Shown in pieces: positions 35,224 to 46,621 of a stretch of 64,000 bases of DNA. The translations under genes were made by a program, and so were the position numbers. Below the pieces are notes generated by a model, which was given only the letters and a program-made list of their open reading frames with translations, was not told where the DNA came from and ran no database searches. This stretch comes from Diogma glabrata (Eukaryota; Arthropoda; Insecta; Diptera; Cylindrotomidae): assembly GCA_963693315.1 (NCBI GenBank), contig OY856186.1, positions 456,751,217-456,815,216 on the forward strand, in the 5' to 3' direction. The stretch's first letter is position 1, and every line of letters begins with the position of its first letter.

Positions 35224-35289
35224 TTTTCAACCTAACGCCTTTCGACTGAAAACGTGTCCGTTTTCAGGCGAAAGGCGTTAGGTTGAAAA
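35224..35289. repeat. Near-perfect 66-bp palindrome
   Basis: ttttcaacctaacgcctttc pairs with gaaaggcgttaggttgaaaa, and the inner ctgaaaacg pairs with cgttttcag around a 4-base loop. A transcript would fold into one long hairpin. An extra diverged copy of the left arm (gttttccacctaacg) lies just upstream at 35200. Confidence 0.85.
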
Positions 35290-35435
35290 ATTATGCGATG
35301 TTTGCTTTTCGATAGATTATCATTTAATATGATTGCGTTGCAAATGTTCTCTGTGAGGTTGATCGCTAATTACAAACATTTTTGAGATTGTTGAACTCGG
35401 TCAGAAAATTAGATGAAACATAAAATTGTTACAGT

Positions 35436-35563
35436 TATAGCTTTCAAATCAAACTATATTTACAGCTAGTCATTCTTGCTGTAAAGAATTCTAAATAAAT
35501 ATAGCTTCCCAATCAAACTAAAAATTACAGCTAGTCATTCACGCTGTATATAATCCTTCTAAT
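35436..35563. repeat. Two-unit tandem repeat, period 64
   Basis: tatagct, then caatcaaact, then ttacagctagtcattc and gctgta occur in both units, starting at 35436 and 35500. Confidence 0.75.
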
Positions 35564-35999
35564 TATTGTACTTTGACTTGTATTTAATTGTATTATATTT
35601 TGCTCCACTTCCACAGAATTCTGGTAGTTGTTGTTAATTCATTCTTTATTTATTAACCTTCACAAACATTAATCCATTCTTCATTTTCCATTATAACAAA
35701 ATGAATCATTTACAAATATGGAACATTATATTATATACCAAAACTTTTTATTTCAAATATTAAAATAGACCTTATAACAATTTACAATACAATACAATAC
35801 ACAACATAGAAGAGATAAACAGATTAAAACAATCAATTTTTTAAAGATAAAATATTTTAAAGGAATTTGTAATTACTTTTCAAATTGAAAACATGAACGC
35901 TTTAAAATTGAGGAAAACTTATATCTGAATTTTAGTTTTTGTTTTTTTAAATCAATGAAAAAATCATGGCATACTAAATTGAGATTTTAAAATTTTAAT
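35564..35999. other. AT-rich spacer
   Basis: Includes a short (AATAC)n-like run near 35784; nothing else recognised. Confidence 0.5.
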
Positions 36000-36009
36000 T
36001 TAGATGTTC

Positions 36010-36470
36010 GCCACACAGTCAAGTAAATCAAGGTTGGAGATCTGTTCTTTTCGTTAGGTCTGATACAGTACCACTTGTGCAGAAAAATAGTAGCAACCAT
36101 CACTTCGATTTTAGCACTGTTGGCAGTCATTGTGAATGTTCAAATAGCTGAAGTTCAAATCCTGTGGGTATACCGATCTCCCCAATGTTTAGTAGACAAA
36201 TCACTCGACTGTTTTACCAATGAACACGTTGACAATAATTTGACGACGCTTTTTTCTCCAACTATTGTGATGGGTGACTTTAATGTTGGTTTCCTCAAAA
36301 CAGGCTCTCAAACTATTTTTTACAAAAAAATTTTCAAACAAAAATTGATGAACCAACAACAGTTGAAGCTACAACAATTGATAATATATTTTCCAATATA
36401 AATAATTTGTAAGCTGGCGTTATTGAACCTTTCTTTAGCCACCATAATCAGCTTTGGGTAAGATGCAACC
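36010..36470 (+). pseudogene. LINE apurinic-type endonuclease domain remnant (R3 copy b)
   Basis: Forward frames read RSVLFVRSDTVPLVQKN and TVGSHCEC (36035-36140); then, after a shift, VQILWVYRSPQCLVDKS, NNLTTLFSPTIVMGDFNVGF (to about 36300); then IDEPTTVEATTIDNIFSN and NNL, a stop, AGVIEPFFSHHNQLWVR (to about 36465). These are the [hydrophobic]-x-x-Val-Tyr-Arg-[Ser]-Pro, [Met]-Gly-Asp-Phe-Asn and final Ser-[Asp/His]-His motifs of the EEP endonuclease of non-LTR retrotransposons of the CR1/Jockey groups. Shifts and stops make it defunct. No reverse transcriptase follows; instead the sequence runs directly into the R3 tail ending at about 36570. Confidence 0.7.
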
Positions 36471-36575
36471 CAACGTGAAACTACGCTAATAAAAACTATT
36501 TTTTTCTCAAATATTATATACACGGAACCCTCAGCAAACGAATTATATTCGCACTTGCCTGATTTTTTTTTTTAA
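36471..36575 (+). repeat. R3 terminal block, copy b
   Basis: Contains cacggaaccctcagcaaacg and attcgcacttgcctga followed by a T run. The same block ends R3 copy c (42450-42490) and begins copy a in reverse (13110-13160). In all three it follows the end of the endonuclease remnant by about 60-200 bases. Confidence 0.65.
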
Positions 36576-37985
36576 TATCGCCTTTCGCTGTGATTTGAGC
36601 TGGTTCATCTTTTTTACTCCATTATCTCTTGAATTAAACATTGTTGTAGAAAAGCCATTTTTTGTCTCCAGTGATAATAAGCTTTTAAAATGGGTCATTT
36701 TCTTGACGTTTAGTAAGCAAACCACAGACGTCAACGCCATGACACAAATTTATCCTTGTAAGAACATGATGAACCCATATGTCGAGTTTTAGGATTAAAC
36801 CTAGACGTTTCAAATGATTATGAGCGGTCAAATTTGACAAATTTAACATTATTTGTTGTTAGGGAGTTGTTATTTGCCAGTTTGCATCAATTAATGCCTT
36901 TATTGTATTCATCTGCTTTTGCTGGCCTGCCAGCATCAAAATTGCTGAATTGAAATTTTAAAAATTACTTATTTGGCACTGGCATTCTGTCAATAATACA
37001 CATCGAATAATTACAAATTTTGGGGATATGACTTTTACTTAGGTGCCAAGATTTTTATTTTATTTGATAAAGAATCACTCACTGAAGCGAATAAAACCAA
37101 AACGAGTTGTATCGGAGCCCCAGAGTCTAAGATACAGGCCTTTGAAAAAAGCAAAATCCATACAAAATTACACTGTTTTGACAAGAATTTTTTCTGTTTT
37201 TTTAATTTTTACTTTATTTCCTATGTGCGGATGATAAACAGATTAAAACTGTCCCTTTTACTAAATTTTCTTAGTTTACGATAAAAATAATAAAAAAAAA
37301 TCCACTTGCGCCTCAGTTCAAGTAATCGTGCCATAACGTGGGCCCCTAAGGTTATAATTATTTTTTTTAAGTTATTCATGTTGATTCTTTGAAAATGTAT
37401 ATCAAAAATAACATAAACGTCATTTAAATTGCAACATTTGGTAAAAAAAAAGTGTATTTTTATACGATATTTTTTTTCAAAGGGACAGATTTTCCAAAAA
37501 AAAATTTTGTAATATGCTTATAAAAGTACTCTAAAAACAAAAAACAAAAAATTGGCTGGCGCCTAAGTTAAAGTCACCTTGCCCAACTTTTTTATCTTTT
37601 TACTGTAATAAAATAATAATAATTTATTTCGAAACTGTTGCTCTTCACTTTCCATATTTGAAAGGATACAAATCAAACAAATCAAAAACTATAGCGTAGA
37701 CTAAATTAAACATTTTCACAAGAAAACCTTGCTATATCAGCTGTCAAAATATTTAATGATTATGTGGCTTAAGAATGAATCTTGCTGTGAAAAATATCAT
37801 TAAGTCTTCTGTTAGAAAAAAATTTGTATGTAAGATTTTTTTTTCACCATAGATTGCATTACTACACACAATTTAAAATTGTGGTGAAGTAAAAAATATA
37901 TTATATGTTCGTGATAAACCGTGTGTTGTCCTTAGTTAAAATTTACAAACTAAAGCAAAAAATTTATTACTAGTCGAATTAAATG
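36576..37985. repeat. AT-rich DNA with a diverged direct repeat
   Basis: A segment with cttgcgcctcagttcaagta near 37308 recurs as ctggcgcctaagttaaagtc near 37558. At 37837-37905 a block (gatagattgcattac-like, then aatttaaaattgtggtgaag) is the reverse complement of sequence at about 48600-48670. No gene is supported; the open frame at 37043-37234 has no recognisable motif. Confidence 0.5.
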
Positions 37986-38873
37986 CATGTGGGTGTATGT
38001 GTGGGACACTACAAATTAAATTGAAACTGATTATAAATGATATGCTTTTTACTGATTTAATTTTTTTTTTGGAATTATTGCTCAATTCCTAAAAATTTTT
38101 ATGCTACCTGTAAATGGCTGATAAGGAAATCAATCATGCCATGCCAATTGTAACCGACATAACTCAGCACTGCTAACCCGCTGTAAAAGAATTAGGCTAG
38201 AACTTCTAAGTATCAATCCGAACAACCACTTTTATTCAATTTGGGATTATGATCGGATTTGGCGTTGTGCATTTATTTATTCAATTTATTTTAAATAACG
38301 TAACCTACGATTTGGTTGTCGCTTCACAATTAATGGTATTATAGGTCGTATTATAAATGACGTTGCCCGATTCTGTACGTATATTCATAAATCCATAAAA
38401 GATTTTTTTTTTCTTCTCTCCGTCATAATTTGTGGACTTAATCAGAATGGTAAAATGTCAGTTATAAAAATGGTTTGGTCCAGAATAATTATTAATATAA
38501 TTACTATAATTACCAACTTTCTTTGAACTCAATTGTCTTGCTTTGCTGCATGGGTATGTATGTAGAGATGGGTGTTTGCGTGCATGAAGTGTGAGAGTGT
38601 GGGCGGATGGGAGAGAATGTGGGGGGGTTGAACGTGAGGATCGCGATTCCTTCGCAAACGGGGTCGCCAGAGTCTCATTTTTTTCATTTGTCTTCTTTCC
38701 ATTTCTGTCTAATCACGTAATTTTCGTACATTTCTGCATTTGTGTTGAAGAAGCAGGGTTATTTCTATCAAATCCACGAAGACTGAAAGCTAGTCGATCA
38801 GCGTTATAAATCGCGAAGGTGCGCAACCTGCTATGCGCTTCATTGGTTCGCCAATAAAGACACTTCATTACAA
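37986..38873 (-). mobile_element. Repeat family G, copy E (partial)
   Basis: The conserved tail is clear: TG-rich sequence at 38548-38630, then ggggttgaacgtgaggatcg and acggggtcgccagagtctca (about 38659), tgtgttgaagaagcagg, gcgcaacctgctatgcgctt and the double hairpin at 38838-38872. The left limit is uncertain: another TG-rich run at 37986-38010 may be the start of the interior. The gactcacccc block and the TATA end are not seen, so the copy is truncated. Confidence 0.6.
38160..38340 (+). pseudogene. Possible coding-like fragment inside copy E
   Basis: One forward frame reads TTTFIQFGIMIGFGVVHLF, then IQFILNNVTYDLVVASQL, a membrane-like stretch between the two TG-rich runs of copy E. No homology is recognised and stops lie just before it. 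It is listed because the same position carries gene fragments in B and D. Confidence 0.2.
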
Positions 38874-39285
38874 AATATTTATTGCAGGTTTCGTAATATA
38901 TCGCTTCACAGAATGCATGCCGAACTAGATTTCGAACTAGTCATTCTACTCATTCTATTGCTCAAACTGTCCTTTATAAAATTGATTATGACCATGGTGC
39001 GCAAATATCGCAATTTAAAATAGAATAAATAATACATAAAAATGGTTGAAAAACTGGGTAAAATAATTCAAAATTTTTTTAATAAATTCATTTGAAAATT
39101 TTAAAGTTCATCAAAACTATCCTTTGTAAATTCATTTCCGAGAATAATGTGGATGAAAAAAATTGATAATATAGCCGTCGCCAGTGTCTTTAAACAGTTA
39201 AAGCTTTCGGGGATGCTTCTTACAGGTTTTCCAAATCAAGTTTATAAACTTTTGTTTGTAGAATTGTTTCCATATTGAAGTGTTT
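38874..39285. other. AT-rich spacer
   Basis: Nothing recognised beyond short A/T runs. Confidence 0.5.
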
Positions 39286-39505
39286 TGATTCTGTTTAGTG
39301 TAGAACTGTTAAACTGATTGGTAACTAGACTCTTAATAATGAGTTTGATTCCTTGCAGCACAGACGAAATGTTGCTGATCTGACAATTTTCTACGAATAC
39401 ATTATGAATGAACGAACTTCCGTAAAGATAAAATCAATAAAACTTGAACCAGCAAACCTATCGCGTTACGCCAGAGCAAGTGTTGTGGGCTGTGGCCCAT
39501 ATTGA
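39286..39505 (+). pseudogene. CR1/L2-like LINE ORF2 piece (first of two)
   Basis: Forward frames read HRRNVADLTIFYEYIMNER at about 39361-39416 and SRYARASVV near 39460, matching the segment after the reverse-transcriptase domain in CR1/L2- and Jockey-like LINEs ([Asp]-Ser-Leu-x-His-Arg-Arg-x-Val-Ala-x-Leu-x-x-Phe-Tyr). It is a partial duplicate of 39850-40045, which lacks the HRRNVAD bases. The two copies lie head to tail about 560 bases apart. Confidence 0.6.
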
Positions 39506-39589
39506 ACTCGATTGAAAATTAATCAATTATGCATTTGAGTTTCATTTAAATTTAGCAATTTAAAAATTTCTAAATTAAGAATATCTATG

Positions 39590-40185
39590 GACCATGTTAA
39601 TATTAATTCATGTTAAAGAATCTGTAAGACTTCTAGGAGTAAAAGTTGAAAACAATATGAAATGTAATCCGCATATTTTTAGCCTGGCAAAGAACTCTGT
39701 TCAAAAATTAGGCTTTTTGGGAAGATGCCGTAAGTTTTTTAATAGGGAACAGCTTCTATTAAGTTACAAATAATTTATATGTCCCTACATGGAATATTAT
39801 TTTCACATATGGGGTGGAGCATATTTTAGTAGTTCAAAGTGTCTTGATGTAGTTCAAAGTGTCTGTTCAGTGTAGAGCTATTAAACTGATTGGCAACTCG
39901 AATCTTACTAACGAACTTGATTCCTTGACAATTTTCTACAAATACATTATAGATGAACGAACTGCCACAGAGATGAAATCAATTTTACATGAACAAACAA
40001 ACCTATCGCGTTACACCAGAGCAAGTGTTGTAGCCCATCCATATACGGTTAAAACAAAAAAGTGTATATAACTGTCGCCTTTTAATGTGATTTTTTTCAA
40101 AAGATTCCCTCACCTCTGGAATGCCTAACCTTCTTGGGTTTTCACGGATAGTTTTAATCCTCAAAATAAAGTTAACGTTAGTAAA
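39590..40185 (+). pseudogene. CR1/L2-like LINE ORF2 C-terminal region
   Basis: From 39618 one frame reads ESVRLLGVKVENNMKCNPHI, SLAKNSVQKLGFLGRCRKFF, NREQLLLSYK, a stop, PYMEYYFHIWGGA and KCLDVVQSV. After a shift near 39855, CRAIKLIGNSNLTNELDS, LTIFYKYIIDERT and LSRYTRASVVAHPYTVK follow to about 40060. After another shift, fragments such as RFPHLWNA and PSWVFTDSFNPQNKV end near 40170. This is the thumb and C-terminal part that follows the YxDD motif in CR1/L2- and Jockey-like LINEs (the motifs [Leu]-Gly-[Val/Phe]-x-[Ile/Val]-[Asp/Glu], MEYxxHxWGGA, RAIxLIG and LWNxLP). The catalytic motifs lie upstream of the preserved part and are missing. Confidence 0.75.
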
Positions 40186-40607
40186 TTACTTCGGTCTGAA
40201 AGACCTAAGTATTACATTCATGAGCCAAAAGTGAAATTCTTACCCCCACTTTTTTTGGCATTTCTCGACGTTTTAGGACCTACTGATTGAGAAAAAAGCA
40301 AAAAAAAAATGTATGTCTGTCTGCCGGCCGTCTGTCATCACCTACGCTGCAGGGAAAACCGCTAGAGGGATTTCAAAAAGTTTTTTTCTAAAAATAGGTA
40401 TACTCAAGGGACAGGTCTGAAAGGACGCTGTGTTCGATAACTGTACCGGAAGTGTGTCAAAAAAATCATTATGTGTGTCAAAAATAGCAAATTTTCATAT
40501 TTTTGGCTTAAAAAGCGTTCATTTTAAGTGATTACGAGTAGAAACATTAAATTTGGAGAAATCTCGATGGTAGGGATTGGTATGTGAGATCAAAAAGTAG
40601 ATTATTG

Positions 40608-40980
40608 CATTATAAGTTTGTCAAAAAAATGTTGTCAAGTGTGTCAATGAAGAAAGATTTTTATTTATTTTTTTACCCAATATTCTGGAAAAAATAAAAT
40701 AAATTATATGTTTGAAATGAAATTTTATTATTATTATTGAGAATTATGGCATTTTAAGTTTGTCAAAAAAATGTTGTCAAGTGTATCAAAAGAAAGTTTC
40801 TATTTAGTTTTTTACCCAATTTTTTGGAAAAAAATAAAATTAATTATTTGTTTGAAATGAAATTTTATTATTATTATTGAGAATTATGGCATTATAAGTT
40901 TGTCAAAAAAATAATGTCAAATGTGTCAAAAAATGATTTCATTTATTTTTTAGCTAATTTTTTGGGAAAAAGAAATGTAG
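40608..40980. repeat. Tandem array, period about 141, 2.6 units
   Basis: Units begin near 40608, 40750 and 40890 with cattataagtttgtcaaaaa and contain tgtttgaaatgaaattttat followed by (TTA)n and gagaattatggc. The last unit is incomplete. Confidence 0.85.
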
Positions 40981-41009
40981 CTGTTTTTATGACGTATATG
41001 TAATTGCAA

Positions 41010-41420
41010 ATGAAATTGGACATGGAAATTTTTGAATTTGTTAGCTTTTGAAATATTTTTGAAATTTTGAAAAAATTTTGTATTTTTGATTTTGTAATAA
41101 TTTTTGCAATATTTTTAGAATTTTGGAAAAAGTTTGGATTTTTAAGAATTTTTGGAATATTATTGGAATTTAGAAAGTTTTAATATTTGATTTTATTCCA
41201 ATTTTTGGAATATTTTTGGAATTTTGAAAAAGGTTTCAATTTTTGATTTTGTATAATTTTGCAATATTTTCAGAGTTTTTGAAAAAAGTTTAATACTAAT
41301 TTTGATTTTGTAATAATTTTTGGAATATTTTTAGGATTTTGGAAAAAGTTTGATTTTATTTATTTTTTACAATATTTTTGGAATTTTGAAAGAAATATGA
41401 ATTTGTGATTTTGTAATATT
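41010..41420. repeat. Tandem array, period about 60, diverged
   Basis: Five to seven diverged units of the type ttgtaataatttttggaata, then tttttggaattttgaaaaa and agtttgaatttttgatt. The reverse complement of the same unit forms an array at about 61270-61650. Confidence 0.75.
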
Positions 41421-41749
41421 TTCTCGAAACACTAAATGGAGAGGTTTTTGAGTAGTTTGCTGAGTGTAACTAAAAACCATGTCCGCATAAAAGTTTTTTG
41501 CCGAAAACTATATCAAAATCCTCAACCCAGACCGAAGTCTTGATATCTCAGAGCTGTGAGATTTCAGCCCCTCCATATTTTCTTAAAGAAATTTAATTTG
41601 TTTGAACATAATCCTAGTCCCTAGTTGGTATCGTATCTTCGGATATTCAGAGACGTTAATTTATAATTTATTATAATTAACACTAAATAATCTGGTGATG
41701 TTGTATCTGGATATAAAATAAATTATGAGGTTTCTCCCAATTGTTTAAA

Positions 41750-42495
41750 TTATGTAAATCTTGAGGGAAATTCCTCAAAATAACTGACTAAATAATTACG
41801 TAAAACTCGTGTGTTAATTTTTGCGGTGCACAGTTTTTGAGTTATGATCAAAAAAGTGCAAAATTCAGACCGTTCCCGACTTGACAAAAAAAATTTGTAT
41901 AAATTCTCAAAGTTAAGAAATTTGATAAATTTTGTATGAAAACTATAGCGAAGTCTTAAATAATTATATTTCCGTGTGTTTAGGGGACGGTGGTAGTGAG
42001 GTTCGAAAAACGCTTGGGTCAAAAAACTTTTTTTGATCCAAGCGAGTGGGGTGTCATTTGAAGGAGCATCTAATTTAAAAATCGATGTAATTTTTTTTAG
42101 ATATTTGCAATGCACAGTTTTTGTGTTATTGTAAAAAAAATATTTTTAGTATGTATCATCTCCGCCCCCCTAAATTTCGACATTTGATTGGCCGAAAAAA
42201 TAATCACATTTAAACCATTTACAAGCTGGTGTAATTGAATCTTTCTTGAGTTACCATAAACAGCTATGGATAAGATTTAACCTAGGGTAACATTTTTTGA
42301 GTCATTTTTATCAATGTAGATTTGATTGTTATTTGCTATTGACATTTACGATTAAACATTTATTTTGTTAGCTATCTATGATCTGGCAATATAAAGACAT
42401 TACAACACAACTTTTTGTAAATAATTACTGATATAGTGTTCTTTTACGTTCACGGAACCCTTGCCATTGTATTCGCACTTGTCTGACTTTTTATT
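41750..42495 (+). mobile_element. Repeat family R3, copy c
   Basis: In reverse orientation to copy a. The two-unit repeat is centred near 41840 and 42125 (aaaactgtgca plus caaatgacaccccactc, read on the minus strand). Around 42215-42295 the forward strand reads HLQAGVIESFLSYHKQLWIR, then FNLG, the end of a LINE endonuclease domain. The terminal block follows at 42445-42495 (ttcacggaacccttgcca, then attcgcacttgtctgac) with a T run. The family thus couples a noncoding two-unit repeat to the 3' end of an endonuclease domain. Confidence 0.65.
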
Positions 42496-42729
42496 TTTCA
42501 TTTTTCCAAATTTTCATATGTTAGGAAATATACCTTTCTTGGTCGATGAGTAGAAATTTTTTGTGAGAATTAGTGCTGGGTCTCTATCCAACTTTTCAAT
42601 TTGGCGGGCGGAATATTTTCAGGGCTTGATGGTTTATTAGAATTTATTTGCAAAACCGTCTTTTTTTAAGAACGATGACATGATGTTTTATTTTTCCATA
42701 AGCATTACGTGCGGTTGTCTCACCTACAC

Positions 42730-43040
42730 CGTTCTGTAACAGCATAACTTTTGAATCAATTTCGGTGTTCCATTTATCATATCCACTCTAGCTATAATAA
42801 CTCCTTCATTTCACGTTCCGTATACTGGTGGAATCGATTACCACAAAATGTTTTTCCCGCTATATACAATCCCCAAGCTTTTAAATCAGCAGTACACCAA
42901 CACTATCGCTTCAGTCCTATCCCAAGTCCTTAAAAAGTAACCTTTTAACTTTCCTTTCCTATCGTTAACACGTGCATAAAGCATTAGAGGTGTATAACCT
43001 AAGTGATTAACCGAACTATAAAAAAAAAAAAAAAAAAAAA
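42730..43040 (+). pseudogene. LINE ORF2 C-terminus with 3' UTR and poly(A) tail
   Basis: An open frame ending in TAA at 42931-42933 reads SYNNSFISRSVYWWNRLPQN, then VFPAIYNPQAFKSAVHQHY, the extreme C-terminal motif of CR1/L2- and Jockey-like LINEs ([Asn]-Ser-Phe-[hydrophobic]-x-Arg-[Ser/Thr]-[Val]-x-x-Trp-Asn-x-Leu-Pro-x-x-[Val]-Phe). About 85 bases of 3' UTR follow, then an A run of 22 at about 43019-43040. This is the best 3' end of a LINE in the window. It is strongly 5' truncated, and a matching target duplication upstream could not be placed. Confidence 0.72.
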
Positions 43041-46000
43041 ATCACCGAGGTTGAGACAACTGGATTTCGATTGAAAATAGAACATGTGAACATGTTTTCC
43101 AGTGTAGTAATAATAAAGAATAATAAGTAAATTTTTTGTGAAAATAAAAATTCGGTAAAATTCGATTGCGGAAAACCACTCCATTTAGTCTACGTGCTCC
43201 TCTTCAATAATTATAAATTTTTGAAATCGTCGTGTCCCAGTGTCGTAAAATGGCAAAAAATGCAGTAAAATTTTCACATTTCGCTCGCGATTGTAATAAT
43301 TAGGCCTTTCAGATTAAAGTAGATTGTATTTTATTTATACGACGACTATTACAAAATTTATAATATGATATGTTAGCCTTTAGTAATTAAACACTAGCAT
43401 ATATAACCCATCATACCTTTTCCCGTACTTAAAGTTGAGGAAGAGAACTATTTTCTAAATTACTTAAACAAGAAAAGGTTGTCTAACTTCAGATCTGACA
43501 ATATATCTTTCAACTTATTATTAAAGCAATTTTTCGTTTAATACAAAATTTAAAGCTTTTTCTCTCTCAGTCAATTTTTTTTTTTTGGTGGTTTACACCT
43601 TGCATTATTTGAATGTATGATGGAGTAGATATAATGAAATTTCGCTTAAAGTTTAAACCAAGAAAAATTAAAAAGGGGCTGCAGAGATTTTCCTATTTTT
43701 ATATTATATTTTTATGTTACTTTTACCGTTGTTTTACGTTTTATTTAATTGATTAATGCCTATACAGAAAACAAAATTATATTAACAAGTTTAACAAATT
43801 AATTATTTGTATTGGGTGTGGTTGGTGTTCGTTTAAAAAAGTTGAAGAAAAGGAAATAATAACAATAATACTAACTATACACTAACAACAACATCATCAA
43901 CATGAAACCTGCAAAGCATTACCAAAAGACTAGACTTGATGAATTTATTGATCAAATGTTAATTTTAAGGGTTGAATAAATGTGGGATAAAAGGGTTATT
44001 TTTTACTTTGTTGTAGTTGTTGTCTTGTTTTGTTAAATATTTCATTTAATTAGGATTTTATTTGGTCTTTAACTTGATGAATGAATTTAAAGGTGTGGAA
44101 TTGTTTATACGTTGGATTAAATGTAATTAAAAGAAGATTTTATGCGAACAGGTTTCATTTGGGTATTATGATTTACATTTTCATATTTTTTATAGTTGTT
44201 GGTTGAGTTTCATTGTGAACTGGGTTTGTGTTTTAATGTATCAAGTCAGATACACCATTATAAAGGTTTCGTAAAGTTTATTGAGCAAGAAATTTCGAAA
44301 ACATTTCGTTCGACCATTTTCGTAACATTTCTTAACAGATCAACTTAAAATAAACTCATTATTTTACAGGATCATTTATACAAACAAAAACAACAGATAA
44401 AAAGAAAACAAGCAAAAATTAATCCTTAAACGTGACGAATTTCAAAATTTATAAAAAAAATTCATCAAAATTGTAAGCTGGTTGGTTTGGTAACAAAAGT
44501 CAAAGAACGAAGGTAAACTTCAATCATATTTCTTTTCTCTCATAACTGATAATGATAACACGATCATGATGAAAATGACAAAACTTTCTCCCCATTTTCT
44601 TTTTATTTTCCATCTGTATTTTTTTTTTCTTAACAAACAACCGACGAGACAAATTCTAGTATCTTACACCTTTCTTTTATTGCAATGTTTTCTGTTTGTA
44701 CAATTTGTTTTAGTTTATCTGTATCATTCCACCTTATCAACGAGGATTTTTTTCATAAAGTTGAGAAAACAAATAAAATGAATTTTTTTTTTCAAAGAAA
44801 ACTTGGTCTGCCTCGGTTCTCCAGTAATAATATTCTTTTTATTTAATGAAAACAGAACCGCAAAATTGAATCGAAACAAAGTTTTGTTGTTATAATTTTT
44901 TGGTTTATATACAAAAAAAAAAGAAATGTTTTCTTTTGTTTGTTTTATAAGGAAAAACCACAAAATTTCTAAAGTTACAGATTTTAAAATCTCATACCAA
45001 GAAAGATAACAGCGAAAAAAAATTAATGTTTGTGAAGAAGAAAAGTTTTGTAAAAAGAAAATTGTAATATTATGTTTGTTGAGCTTTTTTTTCAATTTTG
45101 GTCGCTGCTTTTAGTTGTGGTTTGTTATAATATTTTATGTTGGTTTTGCTATTGTTTAGAATTTATGATACTTGTGGAATATAATAAAGTTCAGCTGATA
45201 ACAGGATGTAATAATTTGTTGAAAGGGTTGGTTAACGAAAGTAGAAAAAATAATTGAAAAACATTATGGGATGAGATTTAATTGGTTGACTGGACGATTT
45301 GTTTAAAGAACTTTGTATGGAGGTAGTAGAGTTTTTCAGTACCTCAGTCGATTGTGAGCTAGCTTGCGTTAAAATTGTGAGTTAACTAGCGTTTTACTTG
45401 AATAAATTACTGTTCTGGGCTTAGAAGGATGGAATTTAACTGTTTGTACATATAATTAGATAAAAAATTGTATATATAACTCTATTACGAATGATATACA
45501 ATTTCTTGTGTATAATTAAAGATATTCTGAGAATAGTTTTTTTCAAATTCCAGATACATTGCGGTTTTTCTATAAAAAATAGTATCGAATTTTCTTATAA
45601 AAATACAGAGAGATTTGCTGCGATAAAGACAAAGGTATTTTCCATTTCAACCAACGCTGCTTTTGCCATGGACCTTTTCTAAAAGAGATTCATGAGGCAA
45701 AAGTAAACAATTATGATTGTTTTTTGGAATAAACTTAGCTCCCTACGCAAAGAAAATTCTTTGGAAAGAAATTAAATCTCCTGAACTAGGATATTTAGTA
45801 ATAATGTAAATAGCTGAGTTGCGATGGTTTAAACAAACAAAACTGCTTTTCTATAAAAATGTAGTATAAGATGAATGAAATTTCTTACAGCTTCGAGCAA
45901 TAAAACTCCTTAGGTGTTGAAATAACTACGGCGCATACTTTCTTAAGTTGTATTTTAGTTGCTTTTTTAGTGCAAACATTCCAATGACAATTACCTACTG

Positions 46001-46621
46001 GTTACAAATATGAAATGAGAAGTTATCCAAAGAAGATTTGGTTAGAATTATGTGGATTAAAGAGAGAATAATTCATTTTCCATCAGCTTACTCTGTCCAG
46101 AAAATCTTTCCTCTTGCAATCTTTCCTCTTGCAGTAGTTTCTTTATTCAATTATATTTGTTGCATTCAACTATCAAGGATATTTAATAAATGATGCCTAG
46201 TTTTTGATCATCATCAATTTTTTTCCTATAATTCGCCTCAATTCGCATACTCGCTTCCTATAATTCGCACACAACCTTAAATAAATAGAACTTTGTTCAA
46301 AACATAAAACCAATAAACACAAAAACACATAAATTTTCTAAAAAAAATTAAGCAATCTCTAAGTAAGAGACACAAATTAATTTTCTTATTTTTTATCGCT
46401 CTAAAATTTTCACTTCGTATTTTGTTGTGTTTTTGTTCCCCCATTTTCACAAATTTTCACGTTTATCGTTTAGTTTTTTTTTTTTTATTTATTTATTTTT
46501 GCTTTGGTTTTCTGTATGGTGAGAACAATTAAGCTTTTTTGTTTCGAAAAAAATTGCCCACAAAAAAAAGATATGAATTATGTTTTTTAATAAAAGGGAA
46601 CAAAGTAAAAATATATTTACA
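43041..46621. other. AT-rich DNA, nothing recognised
   Basis: About 3.6 kb of intron-like AT-rich sequence. The 121-123-codon open frames here (for example 44724-45095 on the minus strand) are made of Lys, Phe, Ile and Asn from A/T runs and show no motif. Confidence 0.55.

Larger units (their letters stand above)
40186..41580. mobile_element. Noncoding element with two tandem arrays
   Basis: Begins at the end of the LINE remnant with the imperfect palindrome acttcggtctgaaagaccta. A block with gtctgtctgccggccgtctg and cgctgcagggaaaaccgc (40315-40365) resembles a noncoding leader common in insect repeats. Array 1 (40608-40980) and array 2 (41010-41420) follow. It ends with ctcagagctgtgagatttca and gcccctccatattt (41546-41580), also found in reverse at about 4103-4138. 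No protein is encoded. The boundaries are inferred from shared sequence at other loci. Confidence 0.5.

Noticed and set aside
41750..42115. A 121-codon minus-strand gene
   Set aside because: It lies within the noncoding two-unit repeat of R3 copy c and the corresponding frame in copy a is different.
44724..45095. A 123-codon minus-strand gene
   Set aside because: Composition is almost all Lys, Phe, Ile, Asn and Leu from A/T runs; no motif or splice context.
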